Shown: positions 10,091 through 18,036, numbered from the stretch's first letter. The stretch is 64,000 nucleotides of DNA from Paracoccus zhejiangensis (GCF_002847445.1 NZ_CP025430.1:3282501-3346500), one strand, 5' to 3'. Notes: generated by a model not told the origin, from the sequence alone. Translations and numbers: made by a program.

Positions 10091-12241
10091 ATGGCCAAAG
10101 CTGCCAGGAAGAAGCCCGTCGCCCCGATGATCGTCTTTTCGCGGGCGCGCGACATTCCGTTCAACCGCATCAGGCTGTCGGACAGCAATGTCCGCGAGAC
10201 CGATGTCGAGGCGGGTCTGGACGAACTTACCCATGACATCGACCGGCGCGAGGATCTCGTGCAGGGTCTCAATGTCCGCGCCATCCTCGACGAGGACGGC
10301 AATGAGACCGGCGAGTTCGAAACCCCGGCCGGCGGCCGCCGCTACAGGTCCATCGCGCGCCTTGTCGAGGCCGGTCGCTTCCCGGCCGAAGGGCTCGTGC
10401 CCTGCATCGTCAAGAAGGCCGACGCCAAGACCTCGGCCGTGGACGACTCGCTGGCCGAGAACCTGCTGCGCCTCGCCCTGCATCCGCTCGACCAGTTCAA
10501 GGCGTTCAAGCGGATGTTCGACATGGGCATGTCGAAGGAGGAGATCGCCGACGCATGGCGGACCACCCCGCGCTACATCATGCAGCGTCTTCGCCTCGCC
10601 ACCGTCGCGCCGACGCTGCACGACGCCTATGCGCGCAACGAGATGACGCTGGCGATGCTGGAAGCCTTCACCGTCAACCCCGACCACGAGCGCCAGCAGC
10701 AGGTCTGGGAGCGCATCAGCACGTCGTGGCAGAAGGAACCCTGGCAGATCCGCAACATGCTGACCGAGACCACGGTTCCGGCCGCCGACAAGCGCGCCCG
10801 CTTCATTGGCGTTGACGCTTACGATGCGGCGGGTGGCCCGGTGCTGCGCGACCTCTTCTCCGAGGAGAACGGCGGCTGGTTGCAGGACGTCACGCTTCTC
10901 GACCGGCTGGTCGACGAGAAGCTGCGCACCGTCGCCGACGAGATCGCCGGTCAGGGCTGGAAGTGGATCGACGCGGCAGTCGAGCTGCCCTACGGCCACA
11001 CCAACGGGTTGCGCAGGCTGGTCGGCGTGACCCAGGAACTGACCGACGAGGAACGCGCCACCCGAGAGGCGCTGCGCGACGAGTATGACGAACTCGAAGC
11101 GCAGTATGCCGAAGCCGACGAGCTGCCCGATGAGGTCGATCAGCGGCTCGGGGAAATCGAAGCCGAGCTGGAAGCCTTCGAGAATCGGCCTGTCACCTTC
11201 GCGCCGGAAGACATCGCTCGTGCCGGTGTCTTCGTCAGCATCGGCCGCGATGGCGAGTTGATCGTCAGCAACGGCTACGTCCGCTCCGAGGACGAACAAC
11301 CCGAGACCGTCGATGGCGAGGATGCCACCGAGGGTGCGGACCCGTCCGATCCCGATGCCGTGCAGCGCGCGGTCATCACCGTCGGCGGCGAGCCCGTCCC
11401 GGACGCCGATGAAGAGGAGGACGATGCCGTCAAGCCGTTGCCCGAGCGACTCGTGACCGACCTGACCGCCTGGCGGACGCTGGCGCTGCGCAATGCGCTT
11501 GCCGAGAATCCGCGCGTCGCCATGACGGCGCTGCTGCACAAGCTGGTTCTCGATACTTTCGAGCGCACCGCCACCTCGGGAACCAGCCTCTATGCCGCCG
11601 TGCGTCACATCTATCTTCCCACGGATGCGACCGGGCTCGCTGACAGCGCCGCCGCGAAGATGATCGACGAGCGCGCGGACGCCTGGCGGGGGGACATTCC
11701 CTCCGGTGATGACGACCGGCTCTGGGACTGGATCGACGGTCTCGACGATGCCAGCCGCCTGGCGCTGCTTGCGCATTGCGTCAGTTTCGGCGTCAACGCG
11801 CTCTACGAGCGGCCCAACCCCTATTCGGGGAATGGCATCTCGCAGCACGGTCTCGACCGCCGCATGGCCGAGGCCGAACGGCTGGCGCAGGCCACCGGCC
11901 TCGACCTCGTCGAAGCGGGCTGGAGGCCAACGGTCGAGAACTATCTGGGCCGCGTGACCAAGACCCGCATCATCGAGGCGGTGCGCGAGGGTGCCGGCGA
12001 TCGCGCGGCCGATCTCATCGCGCATCTCAAGAAGGGCGACATGGCGAAGGAGGCCGAACGGCTCCTGGCCGATACCGGCTGGCTGCCGGAGCCGCTGCGC
12101 CCCGCCATCGAGGCGCAGGCCGTGGATGGCGCGACCGATCAGGACGAGGACAGCGTGGCGCTGCCCGACTTCCTCGCCGGTGGCCATGAGGACACGGCCG
12201 AGGCCGCCGACGATCCGGAGGCCCTCGTCGCCGCCGAGTGA
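10091..12241 (+). CDS. ParB/RepB-like partition and nucleotidase domain protein
   Basis: 716 residues from the ATG at 10091 (RBS GGAG eight bases upstream; an in-frame start at 9986 lies in leader sequence). The ParB N-domain is at about 15-120: IPFNRIRLSDSNVRET, then a GGRRYRSI phosphate-binding motif where CTP-binding ParBs have GxRR, then SLAENLLRLALHPLDQFKAF. A helix-turn-helix, MSKEEIADAWRTTPRYIMQR, follows. The long acidic C-terminal half (about 360-716) is specific to ICE-encoded forms. ParB-type proteins bind centromere-like sites; the only ParA in the window is 33 kb away at 45843, consistent with one element split by cargo. Confidence 0.85.
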   Translation: MAKAARKKPVAPMIVFSRARDIPFNRIRLSDSNVRETDVEAGLDELTHDIDRREDLVQGLNVRAILDEDGNETGEFETPAGGRRYRSIARLVEAGRFPAEGLVPCIVKKADAKTSAVDDSLAENLLRLALHPLDQFKAFKRMFDMGMSKEEIADAWRTTPRYIMQRLRLATVAPTLHDAYARNEMTLAMLEAFTVNPDHERQQQVWERISTSWQKEPWQIRNMLTETTVPAADKRARFIGVDAYDAAGGPVLRDLFSEENGGWLQDVTLLDRLVDEKLRTVADEIAGQGWKWIDAAVELPYGHTNGLRRLVGVTQELTDEERATREALRDEYDELEAQYAEADELPDEVDQRLGEIEAELEAFENRPVTFAPEDIARAGVFVSIGRDGELIVSNGYVRSEDEQPETVDGEDATEGADPSDPDAVQRAVITVGGEPVPDADEEEDDAVKPLPERLVTDLTAWRTLALRNALAENPRVAMTALLHKLVLDTFERTATSGTSLYAAVRHIYLPTDATGLADSAAAKMIDERADAWRGDIPSGDDDRLWDWIDGLDDASRLALLAHCVSFGVNALYERPNPYSGNGISQHGLDRRMAEAERLAQATGLDLVEAGWRPTVENYLGRVTKTRIIEAVREGAGDRAADLIAHLKKGDMAKEAERLLADTGWLPEPLRPAIEAQAVDGATDQDEDSVALPDFLAGGHEDTAEAADDPEALVAAE

Positions 12242-12295
12242 CGCGAATCAGCGGGGCGGCCTCCGTCGCCCCGCATTCCATCCCTTCCATCTCAA

Positions 12296-12332
12296 GGCCC
12301 GGCATCTCGCCGGGCCGCTTTCGTTTCAGGAG
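12296..12332 (+). repeat. hairpin plus TTTCAGGAG cassette, copy 1
   Basis: GGCCCGGC (12296-12303) and GCCGGGCC (12309-12316) form an eight-base-pair stem with loop ATCTC. GCTTTCGTTTCAGGAG, which contains the ribosome binding site of the next gene, follows. Copies 2 and 3 at 12839 and 16248 have the same design, so each gene seems to carry its own hairpin-RBS unit. Confidence 0.6.
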
Positions 12333-12339
12333 CAAGATC

Positions 12340-12816
12340 ATGTCCGCTTCCCTCATCTTCGACATCGTGCCGCTCGGCTCGCTCGTGGCCTACAGCGACG
12401 GCCAGCCGAAGCCGCCCGCACGTTTCACCAAGAAGCTCGCCGCGTGGAAATCCCGCAACGGGGCCGGTCGTCTCGTGCGCAAGGAACCGGGCCGCGAGCG
12501 CCCGACCTACACGACCACGCCGTCCTTCACCCTGCATGAAGGCGATTTCGGCGAAGGCGGCATCATTCTTATCACCGTCATGCGCAGCTACGGCATCGAC
12601 AGCGATCTGAGCTTCCGGGTGATCGAACGCCCGAAGATCGGTCAAGTCCGCGTTGTGCAGGATGTCGGAGAGAACGTCGAATTGCTGCACCTCGCGGAGA
12701 ACCACGAGGCGGCCGAACTCTGGCTAGCCAGGAACGGCTACACCCGCGCGCGCCTCGAGGAGATCACCGCCGACGAGGCAGGCGCCGACGCCGTCGAGGG
12801 TCGAGCTGCCGCGTGA
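12340..12816 (+). CDS. conserved ICE protein, unknown function
   Basis: 158 residues, starting at the ATG at 12340 six bases after CAGGAG. It begins SASLIFDIVPLGSLVAYSDG and contains PARFTKKLAAWKSRNGAG and FTLHEGDFGEGGIILITVMR; the C-terminus is acidic. I recognise no domain. Its place directly after ParB and before small DUF proteins is typical of this backbone, where the genes are conserved but uncharacterised. Confidence 0.8.
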   Translation: MSASLIFDIVPLGSLVAYSDGQPKPPARFTKKLAAWKSRNGAGRLVRKEPGRERPTYTTTPSFTLHEGDFGEGGIILITVMRSYGIDSDLSFRVIERPKIGQVRVVQDVGENVELLHLAENHEAAELWLARNGYTRARLEEITADEAGADAVEGRAAA

Positions 12817-12838
12817 CGTTCGCCGATCCCGTTCATCC

Positions 12839-12881
12839 GGCCCGCTTGTCCCGTAACGGCGGGCCTTCTTCGTTTCAGGAG
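12839..12881 (+). repeat. hairpin plus TTTCAGGAG cassette, copy 2
   Basis: GGCCCGC (12839-12845) pairs with GCGGGCC (12859-12865), followed by TTCTTCGTTTCAGGAG. Same arrangement as the units at 12296 and 16248. Confidence 0.6.
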
Positions 12882-12887
12882 AACACA

Positions 12888-13154
12888 ATGGCCATTCCCG
12901 ATCCCGTTCGAACGAACTTCGACACTCTGCTTCGTGCTGCCGATGACGGCAATCTCGCCCTTATGGAATGCCTCGACGCCGCGACCCGTGAGACACGCTA
13001 TGTCCTGTGCGCGGTCGGCCGCGACGGGGGTGATTACGTCTTCACGCCGTTCGGCCATCTCGCAAGCGGCAACCCCTATGACGCCTATCTGCCGCCGGAT
13101 CCCGACGATCCTGCCGGCTTTGTCGAGAAGGCCGAAGATGGGGGCGCATCATGA
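12888..13154 (+). CDS. small conserved ICE protein (possibly DUF6117)
   Basis: 88 residues from the ATG at 12888 behind CAGGAG. The pattern VRTNFDTLLRAADDGNLALMECLDAAT, VLCAVGRDGGDYVFTPFGHL and an acidic tail is the one I associate, from memory only, with DUF6117. It looks like a single small alpha/beta domain. Its stop overlaps the next start (ATGA at 13151), so the two are translated together. Confidence 0.75.
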   Translation: MAIPDPVRTNFDTLLRAADDGNLALMECLDAATRETRYVLCAVGRDGGDYVFTPFGHLASGNPYDAYLPPDPDDPAGFVEKAEDGGAS

Positions 13155-13447
13155 TGACGGTCGATGAAATCTTCGCCGATGACCGCCGCAATCCGCCATC
13201 GGAGCGCTCGCTTCCCTGGAAGGAAACCCGCAACGGCGTCACCGTCATCGTGGAACCGAAACCGCATTGGGCCGAGGACATGCGCGCCTTCCGGCTCGAT
13301 GCCCGCGAATACTGCCGCTATGCCGACTGGACGGCCCATGGCGCCCGGACGCGCTTTTTCGGTCATATCGACACCTCCGGCGACGATGTGATGATGAAGG
13401 CCCGCGCCATGATCGCCCGCGAAATCGCCGATGGGTTCTGGGACTGA
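13151..13447 (+). CDS. small conserved ICE protein, unknown function
   Basis: 98 residues, beginning with an ATGATG in the overlap with the preceding gene. It contains VDEIFADDRRNPPSERSL, TVIVEPKPHWAEDMRAFRLD and ARTRFFGHIDTSGDDVMM. No recognisable catalytic motif. Translational coupling and module position suggest it works with, or at least is made with, the 88-residue protein. Confidence 0.7.
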   Translation: MMTVDEIFADDRRNPPSERSLPWKETRNGVTVIVEPKPHWAEDMRAFRLDAREYCRYADWTAHGARTRFFGHIDTSGDDVMMKARAMIAREIADGFWD

Positions 13448-13499
13448 CCGGCCCTGAAAGCCGAACCTTGCACACGGGGCTATCGGGTATCGCTGCACA

Positions 13500-13640
13500 A
13501 GCAGCGATGGATCGAGTTCGAGCTTCACCATTGCGCCAACTCCTTGGTGTTGTGGGGGCAACGGGTTCCGTCCCCGGCCTGAAACACACCCTGAATATCC
13601 GCCGGCAACGAGGCTGGCGCAGCAAAGCATCTGCGACGGG
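13500..13640 (-). pseudogene. degenerate inverted copy of the small gene at 13872
   Basis: Read on the minus strand, this stretch gives PASLPADIQGVFQAGDGTRC in one frame and MVKLELDPSLLV in another. These match AASLATTLMVVIVVFQAGDG and MVKLELDPFG of the intact gene at 13872-14036, in the same order. It is therefore a decayed, frameshifted paralogue lying head-on to the intact copy. It explains coding-like signal in the otherwise empty interval 13448-13871. Confidence 0.55.
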
Positions 13641-13751
13641 TTTCCGGCACCGGCTCGACGCAAAGCACCATCCCCCGCTTCCATTCGCTAACCTTGGTCC
13701 GACCGTCTCTTTGCATTCAACCCCGGTGGGGTCGGCTTACGCGCGCGTGCC

Positions 13752-13860
13752 GCCCTCGGGGATTCGGAAAGAATCCGAACGCCCGAGGGTGATTGCAGAT
13801 CCGGTCAGACACTTCGGGCGCCTGTCGCGCGGGGGATGGTCCCCCGCCTCCAAAGACAGG
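13752..13860 (+). promoter_or_regulatory. structured leader: two strong hairpins before the 13872 gene
   Basis: First hairpin: CCCTCGGG (13753-13760) with CCCGAGGG (13782-13789), with TTCGG/CCGAA inside. Second: GCGGGGG (13829-13835) with CCCCCGC (13841-13847), extended by CCTGTC (13821-13826) pairing with GACAGG (13855-13860). GACAGG is part of the Shine-Dalgarno GACAGGAG, so the fold could hide the ribosome binding site. No T-tract follows either stem, so they are not plain terminators. Confidence 0.5.
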
Positions 13861-13871
13861 AGCCGGAACCC

Positions 13872-14036
13872 ATGTCCTACGCAGATGCCACCGCTTTCGC
13901 CGCCAGCCTCGCCACCACGCTGATGGTCGTGATCGTCGTGTTCCAGGCCGGGGACGGCACCCACGGCGCCATGCCCGCCGACGAGTTCGACGGCGACGAA
14001 GAGATGGTGAAGCTCGAACTCGATCCCTTCGGCTGA
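13872..14036 (+). CDS. small hydrophobic-plus-acidic protein, unknown function
   Basis: 54 residues from the ATG at 13872, nine bases after CAGGAG. The N-terminal half, FAASLATTLMVVIVVFQAGD, could be one membrane helix. The C-terminal half is acidic (EFDGDEEMVKLELDPFG). An earlier in-frame ATG at 13836 lies in a hairpin loop and is less likely. A decayed inverted copy sits at 13500-13640, which supports its being a real gene. Function unknown. Confidence 0.6.
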   Translation: MSYADATAFAASLATTLMVVIVVFQAGDGTHGAMPADEFDGDEEMVKLELDPFG

Positions 14037-14182
14037 GGCGCGAAAGCGCCTCCGCCCGACGGCCCGGCCCGCGTCAGGCGCAGCCGGGCCTTGTGCCATG
14101 CGCAGGCTGCGCATCGCCAGCGGCGGTGCCGAGGCCTCGCCTCGGCTGTGGAAAGGGAGAGTTGGGCCGGGATCGGGGCGAG

Positions 14183-14213
14183 CCTGGCGGAAGGAGAGGA
14201 GAGCGCCGCCGGG
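14183..14213 (+). repeat. leader hairpin with GAGAG loop, before the 14247 gene
   Basis: CCTGGCGG (14183-14190) pairs with CCGCCGGG (14206-14213) with one wobble. The loop is AAGGAGAGGAGAGCG. Same purine-rich loop type as the hairpins at 10036, 15612, 18100 and 18675. The interval 14037-14246 holds no gene. Confidence 0.45.
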
Positions 14214-14246
14214 CCATATCATCCCGCTCTCCTGGAGGATCATCCA

Positions 14247-14735
14247 ATGACCGATACCGACAAACCAGCCACGCCGGAATTCGACATGGCCGCCAGCGTC
14301 GCGCGCTTCTTCGCCGAGCGCGATGAGCGCAACCGTCGCGCTGAAGCGGTCCGTCCCGACAACAAGACGGCGCTGTTCGATGCGCTGGCCGCCGCAGGCA
14401 TCACTCTCGTGACCGTCACCTTCGACGGTTCTGGCGACAGCGGCCAGATCGAGGACATCACCGCGCAATCGGACGACCGGACCGTGGACCTGCCGCAGGG
14501 CGAGATCACCATTGCCACGGTGGCATGGGGAACCGACAAGGTGACCGCAATCTCAATGGGCGTTGAGGCGGCCATCGAACAGCTCGCCTATGACTTCCTC
14601 TCGGAAACCCATGGCGGCTGGGAGAACAATGATGGCGCCTATGGCGAGTTCAGCTTCGATGTGGCGGCGCGCACCATCACGCTCGACTACAACGAGCGCT
14701 ACACCGCCACCGAATTCTACAGTCACGAGTTCTGA
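14247..14735 (+). CDS. conserved ICE protein (possibly DUF6878)
   Basis: 162 residues, starting at the ATG at 14247 after CTGGAGGATC. The core VRPDNKTALFDALAAAGITL, VTVTFDGSGDSGQIEDI and HGGWENNDGAYGEFSFDVAA followed by ERYTATEFYSHEF is highly patterned and matches what I remember of DUF6878, but I cannot confirm it. Probably a single globular domain; function unknown. The next gene starts 10 bases downstream. Confidence 0.8.
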   Translation: MTDTDKPATPEFDMAASVARFFAERDERNRRAEAVRPDNKTALFDALAAAGITLVTVTFDGSGDSGQIEDITAQSDDRTVDLPQGEITIATVAWGTDKVTAISMGVEAAIEQLAYDFLSETHGGWENNDGAYGEFSFDVAARTITLDYNERYTATEFYSHEF

Positions 14736-14745
14736 GGGGGCGGAA

Positions 14746-15126
14746 ATGGCACATCCCTATCATCATGCGCTCTCGTCGGTGAAGAAATGGGGCGGCACGG
14801 TCGAGGATTACTTGCCCATCCATAGCTGGTTCGATGCCAGCAAGGAGATCCTGGCCGATTTTCGTCATCGCGCGCTTCGCCACCATGCCGAGGGCATCTT
14901 CATGGCCGAGACCATTTTCGGGGCGACGATCACCCTGTCCACCGGCAGGGTGATCCCGGCCCGATGGGTCGGGGAGCAGCATGTCCGCGAGGATCTGGGC
15001 CGTATCCCGTCCTTCGCCGATTGGGCGCGGGCAATCCACCCGGCGCCTTGGATGGGGCGGACGCAGCGGATCGAGGCGGAGGTCGATCCGCATTGCGTCA
15101 ATGGCCGACTTCAGGAAGAAGTCTGA
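14746..15126 (+). CDS. conserved ICE protein (possibly DUF6915)
   Basis: 126 residues from the ATG at 14746 (GGGGGCGGAA upstream). The motifs MAHPYHHALSSVKKWGGTVE, HRALRHHAEGIFMAETIFGA and PARWVGEQHVREDLGRIP resemble, from memory, DUF6915. It is rich in conserved His residues (HPYHH, RHHAEG, EQH), so metal binding is possible but not shown. It lies in an uninterrupted co-directional run with the genes on both sides. Confidence 0.8.
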   Translation: MAHPYHHALSSVKKWGGTVEDYLPIHSWFDASKEILADFRHRALRHHAEGIFMAETIFGATITLSTGRVIPARWVGEQHVREDLGRIPSFADWARAIHPAPWMGRTQRIEAEVDPHCVNGRLQEEV

Positions 15127-15165
15127 GCAGTCGCGTCAGCCTCCCCCTTATGAAAGCCTCTTGCC

Positions 15166-15534
15166 ATGCTCAGCCATATCGTCATCTCCGTCCTGCTCTG
15201 CACGGCTTCCTGCGAACCGGCGGAAATCCGCGTCTGGGACGGTGACTCGATCCGGCTGGGTATGGGACAGCAGTCCGAAGCTGTTCGGATATTCAACATC
15301 GACGCTCCCGAAATGGAGGGCCGCTGCATCCATGAAACCGACCCTGCCCGGCAAGCGAAGATCAGGCTGGCGGAAATCCTGCAAGGTCGGCGGGTCGAAA
15401 TCCTGCGTCAGGGGACCGACCGCTATGGCCGGACCCTGGCGGCGATACGCGTCGAAGGCCGCGATGTCGGCGATATTCTCGTCGATGAAGGGCTGGCGAG
15501 AACCTGGGCCGGGCGGCGTGAGCCCTGGTGCTGA
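15166..15534 (+). CDS. thermonuclease-like protein (SNase fold), second copy
   Basis: 122 residues. A short hydrophobic N-terminus (SHIVISVLLCTASC) looks like a signal or lipoprotein leader with Cys at 15. The nuclease signatures are all present: VWDGDSIRLG, VRIFNIDAPEMEGRC, and TDRYGRTLAAI with GRDVGDILVDEGLARTW. This copy is more canonical than the one at 3840. Export would point to degrading extracellular or envelope DNA; such genes are frequent in conjugative elements. Confidence 0.88.
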   Translation: MLSHIVISVLLCTASCEPAEIRVWDGDSIRLGMGQQSEAVRIFNIDAPEMEGRCIHETDPARQAKIRLAEILQGRRVEILRQGTDRYGRTLAAIRVEGRDVGDILVDEGLARTWAGRREPWC

Positions 15535-15611
15535 TCGCCGGATCGTCCCGCCGAGGTGCGGGACGATCCACCGTCGGGACGGGAGAGTAAGAGTGCGGGC
15601 CGGTTGGCCGT

Positions 15612-15655
15612 GACGGATTGTGAGGCGGGAGAGGGGCTTCCGCCGTCCGTCGCGG
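15612..15655 (+). repeat. leader hairpin with GAGAG loop, before the 15666 gene
   Basis: Outer stem GACGGA (15612-15617) / TCCGTC (15646-15651); inner stem GGCGG (15624-15628) / CCGCC (15640-15644). The loop holds GAGAGGGG. GCGGAG follows as the RBS of the ATG at 15666. The right arm, CCGTCGCGGAG, is nearly the same as in the parB leader. Confidence 0.5.
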
Positions 15656-15665
15656 AGCATTCCCC

Positions 15666-16223
15666 ATGAGCCTTTCCCACCACACCACTTTCGCCTCGAT
15701 CGGCGAAATTGTCGCGCGACAGATCCTGCCCCGGCTGCGTCATGCCCAGAAGCTGCCGCTGCGCATCTCCTGCATCGGTATCGCCAGCGATGACGAAAGC
15801 GATGACGTCGGCGGCTTCGACCGCACGCTCGTCATCGGCCAGTGCCAATCCCCCGAAGAGGCGCTGATCATCGCCAGCCAGCGCGTTGCGCGCGGTGATT
15901 TCCGCGTTGGACAGGGCGATGCGCTGCGCTTTCGCCCCCGCGTCATGGTCATTCAGGACAACGAACTGGGCCTTGTCCTTGCCGGTGAGGTCCGGGCCGG
16001 GATCGTGCTCTGGCAGCATCCGGTCGCCTCCGACGCCGAGGCTCGCCGCACCGTCACGGAGGCCAGCCGTCTGCGGGGCATGGCCTTCACGGCATCCGGG
16101 CGCGGCGATGCGGTATCGGCTCGTGATCTCCGCCACCGCGCCAGCCTGCTCGAGGCGCGGCTGGTCGATCCCTTCTGGCGCGAGACGACTGCCGATCTGC
16201 TGCGGCTGCCACAAGCTGCCTGA
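15666..16223 (+). CDS. conserved ICE protein, unknown function
   Basis: 185 residues. It begins SLSHHTTFASIGEIVARQIL and contains LRISCIGIASDDESDDVGGF, RVMVIQDNELGLVLAGEVR and RLRGMAFTASGRGDAVSA. It looks soluble and mixed alpha/beta. No known motif. It is preceded by its own GAGAG-loop hairpin and followed by the third hairpin-TTTCAGGAG cassette, so it probably forms its own expression unit. Confidence 0.72.
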   Translation: MSLSHHTTFASIGEIVARQILPRLRHAQKLPLRISCIGIASDDESDDVGGFDRTLVIGQCQSPEEALIIASQRVARGDFRVGQGDALRFRPRVMVIQDNELGLVLAGEVRAGIVLWQHPVASDAEARRTVTEASRLRGMAFTASGRGDAVSARDLRHRASLLEARLVDPFWRETTADLLRLPQAA

Positions 16224-16247
16224 CCTGTCGCCCCTTTCCATCCACTA

Positions 16248-16283
16248 GGCCCGGCCCCGCGCCGGGCCTTCTCGTTTCAGGAG
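16248..16283 (+). repeat. hairpin plus TTTCAGGAG cassette, copy 3
   Basis: GGCCCGGC (16248-16255) and GCCGGGCC (16261-16268) with loop CCCGC, then TTCTCGTTTCAGGAG. It ends seven bases before the ATG at 16290. Same unit as at 12296 and 12839. Confidence 0.6.
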
Positions 16284-16289
16284 CCTGAC

Positions 16290-16706
16290 ATGGCCGACTA
16301 CTTCACCCATTTCTCCTGCCTGCTCGACGTGGGCAGCCCCGAGAACGCCGCCCGCGCGCTTGATCTCTACAACGCGCTGGCGCACGAAAACGCCGCCGAA
16401 GATCCGCCCTCGGACGGCTTCATGCTTTCGATCCAGCCCGAACATGGCGGCACCCAGCTCTGGATGCGCGATGACGGCACCGGCGATCCCGAGCATGTCA
16501 TCCAGTTCGTCAAACGCTGTGCCGCCGCGTTCGGCCTGACCGGGCTATGGGGGATGCAATACGCCAATACCTGCTCACGTCCGAGAATCGACGGGTTCGG
16601 GGGCGGCGCGCATGTCCTCGACCTCGCCACCGGCGAGACGGTGGACTGGATCTACACCGACGGTTGGCTTTCCACCGTTCTGGACGGAGGCGACGCTCAT
16701 GCCTGA
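16290..16706 (+). CDS. conserved ICE protein, unknown function
   Basis: 138 residues. Patterns include YFTHFSCLLDVGSPENAARA, TQLWMRDDGTGDPEHVIQF and GGGAHVLDLATGETVDWI. The N-terminal half resembles a small ligand- or partner-binding domain but I cannot name it. It overlaps the next gene by eight bases (ATGCCTGA), indicating coupled translation. Confidence 0.75.
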   Translation: MADYFTHFSCLLDVGSPENAARALDLYNALAHENAAEDPPSDGFMLSIQPEHGGTQLWMRDDGTGDPEHVIQFVKRCAAAFGLTGLWGMQYANTCSRPRIDGFGGGAHVLDLATGETVDWIYTDGWLSTVLDGGDAHA

Positions 16707-17343
16707 CGTCATCGAAACCACGGTCTATCGGCTCGACGAGCTTTCCGAAGCCGCGAAAGGCAAGGCCCGCGCCTGGTATCGCGAGGGCGGCTTCGACTAC
16801 GATTGGTACGATGCCGTCTATGAGGATTTCCGGCGGATCGCGGACATCCTCGGCATCCGCATCAAGACCCGCACCGTCCGCCTCATGGGCGGCGGCGTGC
16901 GACAAGAGCCTTGCATCTGGTTTACGGGCTTCTGGTCGCAGGGCGATGGCGCCGCGTTCGAAGGCCACTATTCCTATCGCAAAGGCACGGCGGCGGAAAT
17001 CCGTGCCTATGCGCCGAAGGATGCGGAGCTGCACCGCATCGCGGATGCCCTACATCAGGCGCAACGCCGCAACTTCTACCAGTTGACGGCCGAGACGACC
17101 CATCGGGGGCGATACTATCACGAATACTGCATGGCGATCTCGGTCACCCGCGACAGCCCGACAGGGCAGGGCATGACCGCCGATGCCGAGGAGACCGTCA
17201 TCGAGGCATTGCGCGATCTCGCGCGTTGGCTCTATCGCCAGCTTGAGCGCGACTACGATGACCTGACTTCGGATGAGGCGGTCGATGAGGCCATCGGTGC
17301 CAACGAATACAGCTTCACCGTTGATGGGAATCGCTTCGGCTAA
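16699..17343 (+). CDS. conserved ICE protein, unknown function
   Basis: 214 residues from the ATG at 16699 within the overlap. It starts PDVIETTVYRLDELSEAAKG and has KARAWYREGGFDYDWYDAVY, WFTGFWSQGDGAAFEGHYSY and an acidic C-terminal helix region. The pattern recurs in proteins of many alphaproteobacterial islands and some phages, sometimes labelled as antitoxin-like. I cannot support that role from the sequence. Confidence 0.75.
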   Translation: MPDVIETTVYRLDELSEAAKGKARAWYREGGFDYDWYDAVYEDFRRIADILGIRIKTRTVRLMGGGVRQEPCIWFTGFWSQGDGAAFEGHYSYRKGTAAEIRAYAPKDAELHRIADALHQAQRRNFYQLTAETTHRGRYYHEYCMAISVTRDSPTGQGMTADAEETVIEALRDLARWLYRQLERDYDDLTSDEAVDEAIGANEYSFTVDGNRFG

Positions 17344-17360
17344 AGCCCGGCTTTCCGGGG

Positions 17361-17744
17361 TTACAGTACCGACCGCAGGTCCGTCCGTGAGAAATCATCG
17401 CCGACAAAGAGCAACGGACAGCCGCGCTCGCTCGCGACCTCATAGGCGAAGCAATCGCCGTAGTTGAGACCGGCGGGATGAACGCCCTTGCCCCAGCGAG
17501 CATAGGCTTCGGAGATCCTGCGTGCCGAAGCCTCCGTGACGGAGACGACCTCGAACCCAAGGCCCTCGATCAGGGCGGCAATCTCTTCCCCAACATTGCG
17601 GCGCCCTGCGACGATCAGCGTCTCGGCCACGGTTCCGGCCGAGATCAGCAATCCGTCCGCCGCCTCGATCGCCGCCATGCAGGTCTCGGCCTGCGGCTCG
17701 TCCAGCACGATCGCCATCAGCGCCGAGGTGTCGACGACGATCAC
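17361..17744 (-). CDS. vapC: VapC-type PIN-domain ribonuclease toxin
   Basis: 127 residues with the PIN fold. The acidic residues expected for Mg binding are visible: Asp5 in MIVVDTSALM, Glu in TVAETLIVAGR (about 41), and Asp in LNYGDCFAYEVA (about 96) plus FVGDDFS near the end. VapC toxins cut tRNA or rRNA. The gene overlaps the upstream antitoxin by four bases (17741-17744), the normal antitoxin-toxin order. It is transcribed against the surrounding ICE genes. Confidence 0.92.
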   Translation of the reverse strand: MIVVDTSALMAIVLDEPQAETCMAAIEAADGLLISAGTVAETLIVAGRRNVGEEIAALIEGLGFEVVSVTEASARRISEAYARWGKGVHPAGLNYGDCFAYEVASERGCPLLFVGDDFSRTDLRSVL

Positions 17745-17998
17745 GCCGGCATCCCGTCATCACCATAGAGGAAGTCCTGACTGCGCGCGGCATCGGCGCC
17801 GGGCAGTGCCTTGCCCCGCGCCGTGGCCCGGACCCGCTCCATCAGCGCACGCCGGCCTTTCGGGGTCGCTGCGACAGCAACCCGCACGAGGCGGGCGACC
17901 TCATGGCCCCGCCGGGTCAGGATCACCTCGTCGCCGGCCTCGGCGCGTTTCACCAGTTCGGTGAGCTGCCCTTTCGCCTCGGTGACAGAAACCCTCAT
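17741..17998 (-). CDS. Phd/YefM-type antitoxin for VapC
   Basis: 85 residues. The N-terminal MRVSVTEAKGQLTELVKRAE and GDEVILTRRGHEVARLVRV form the classic prevent-host-death DNA-binding domain. The C-terminal tail, ending SQDFLYGDDGMPA, would bind the PIN toxin. It overlaps vapC, so the two are translated together, and probably represses its own promoter at the tandem ATGGACCAT sites upstream (18037-18057). Confidence 0.9.
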   Translation of the reverse strand: MRVSVTEAKGQLTELVKRAEAGDEVILTRRGHEVARLVRVAVAATPKGRRALMERVRATARGKALPGADAARSQDFLYGDDGMPA

Positions 17999-18036
17999 CG
18001 CACATCGCTCCAGATGTTCTCCGCTATCCTGCCAAG

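Noticed and set aside
9476..12187. A 900-codon open frame antisense to the ParB-like gene
   Set aside because: Its translation is a low-complexity mirror of a GC-rich coding strand with no motif, whereas the plus-strand frame has clear ParB motifs, a good start and an RBS.
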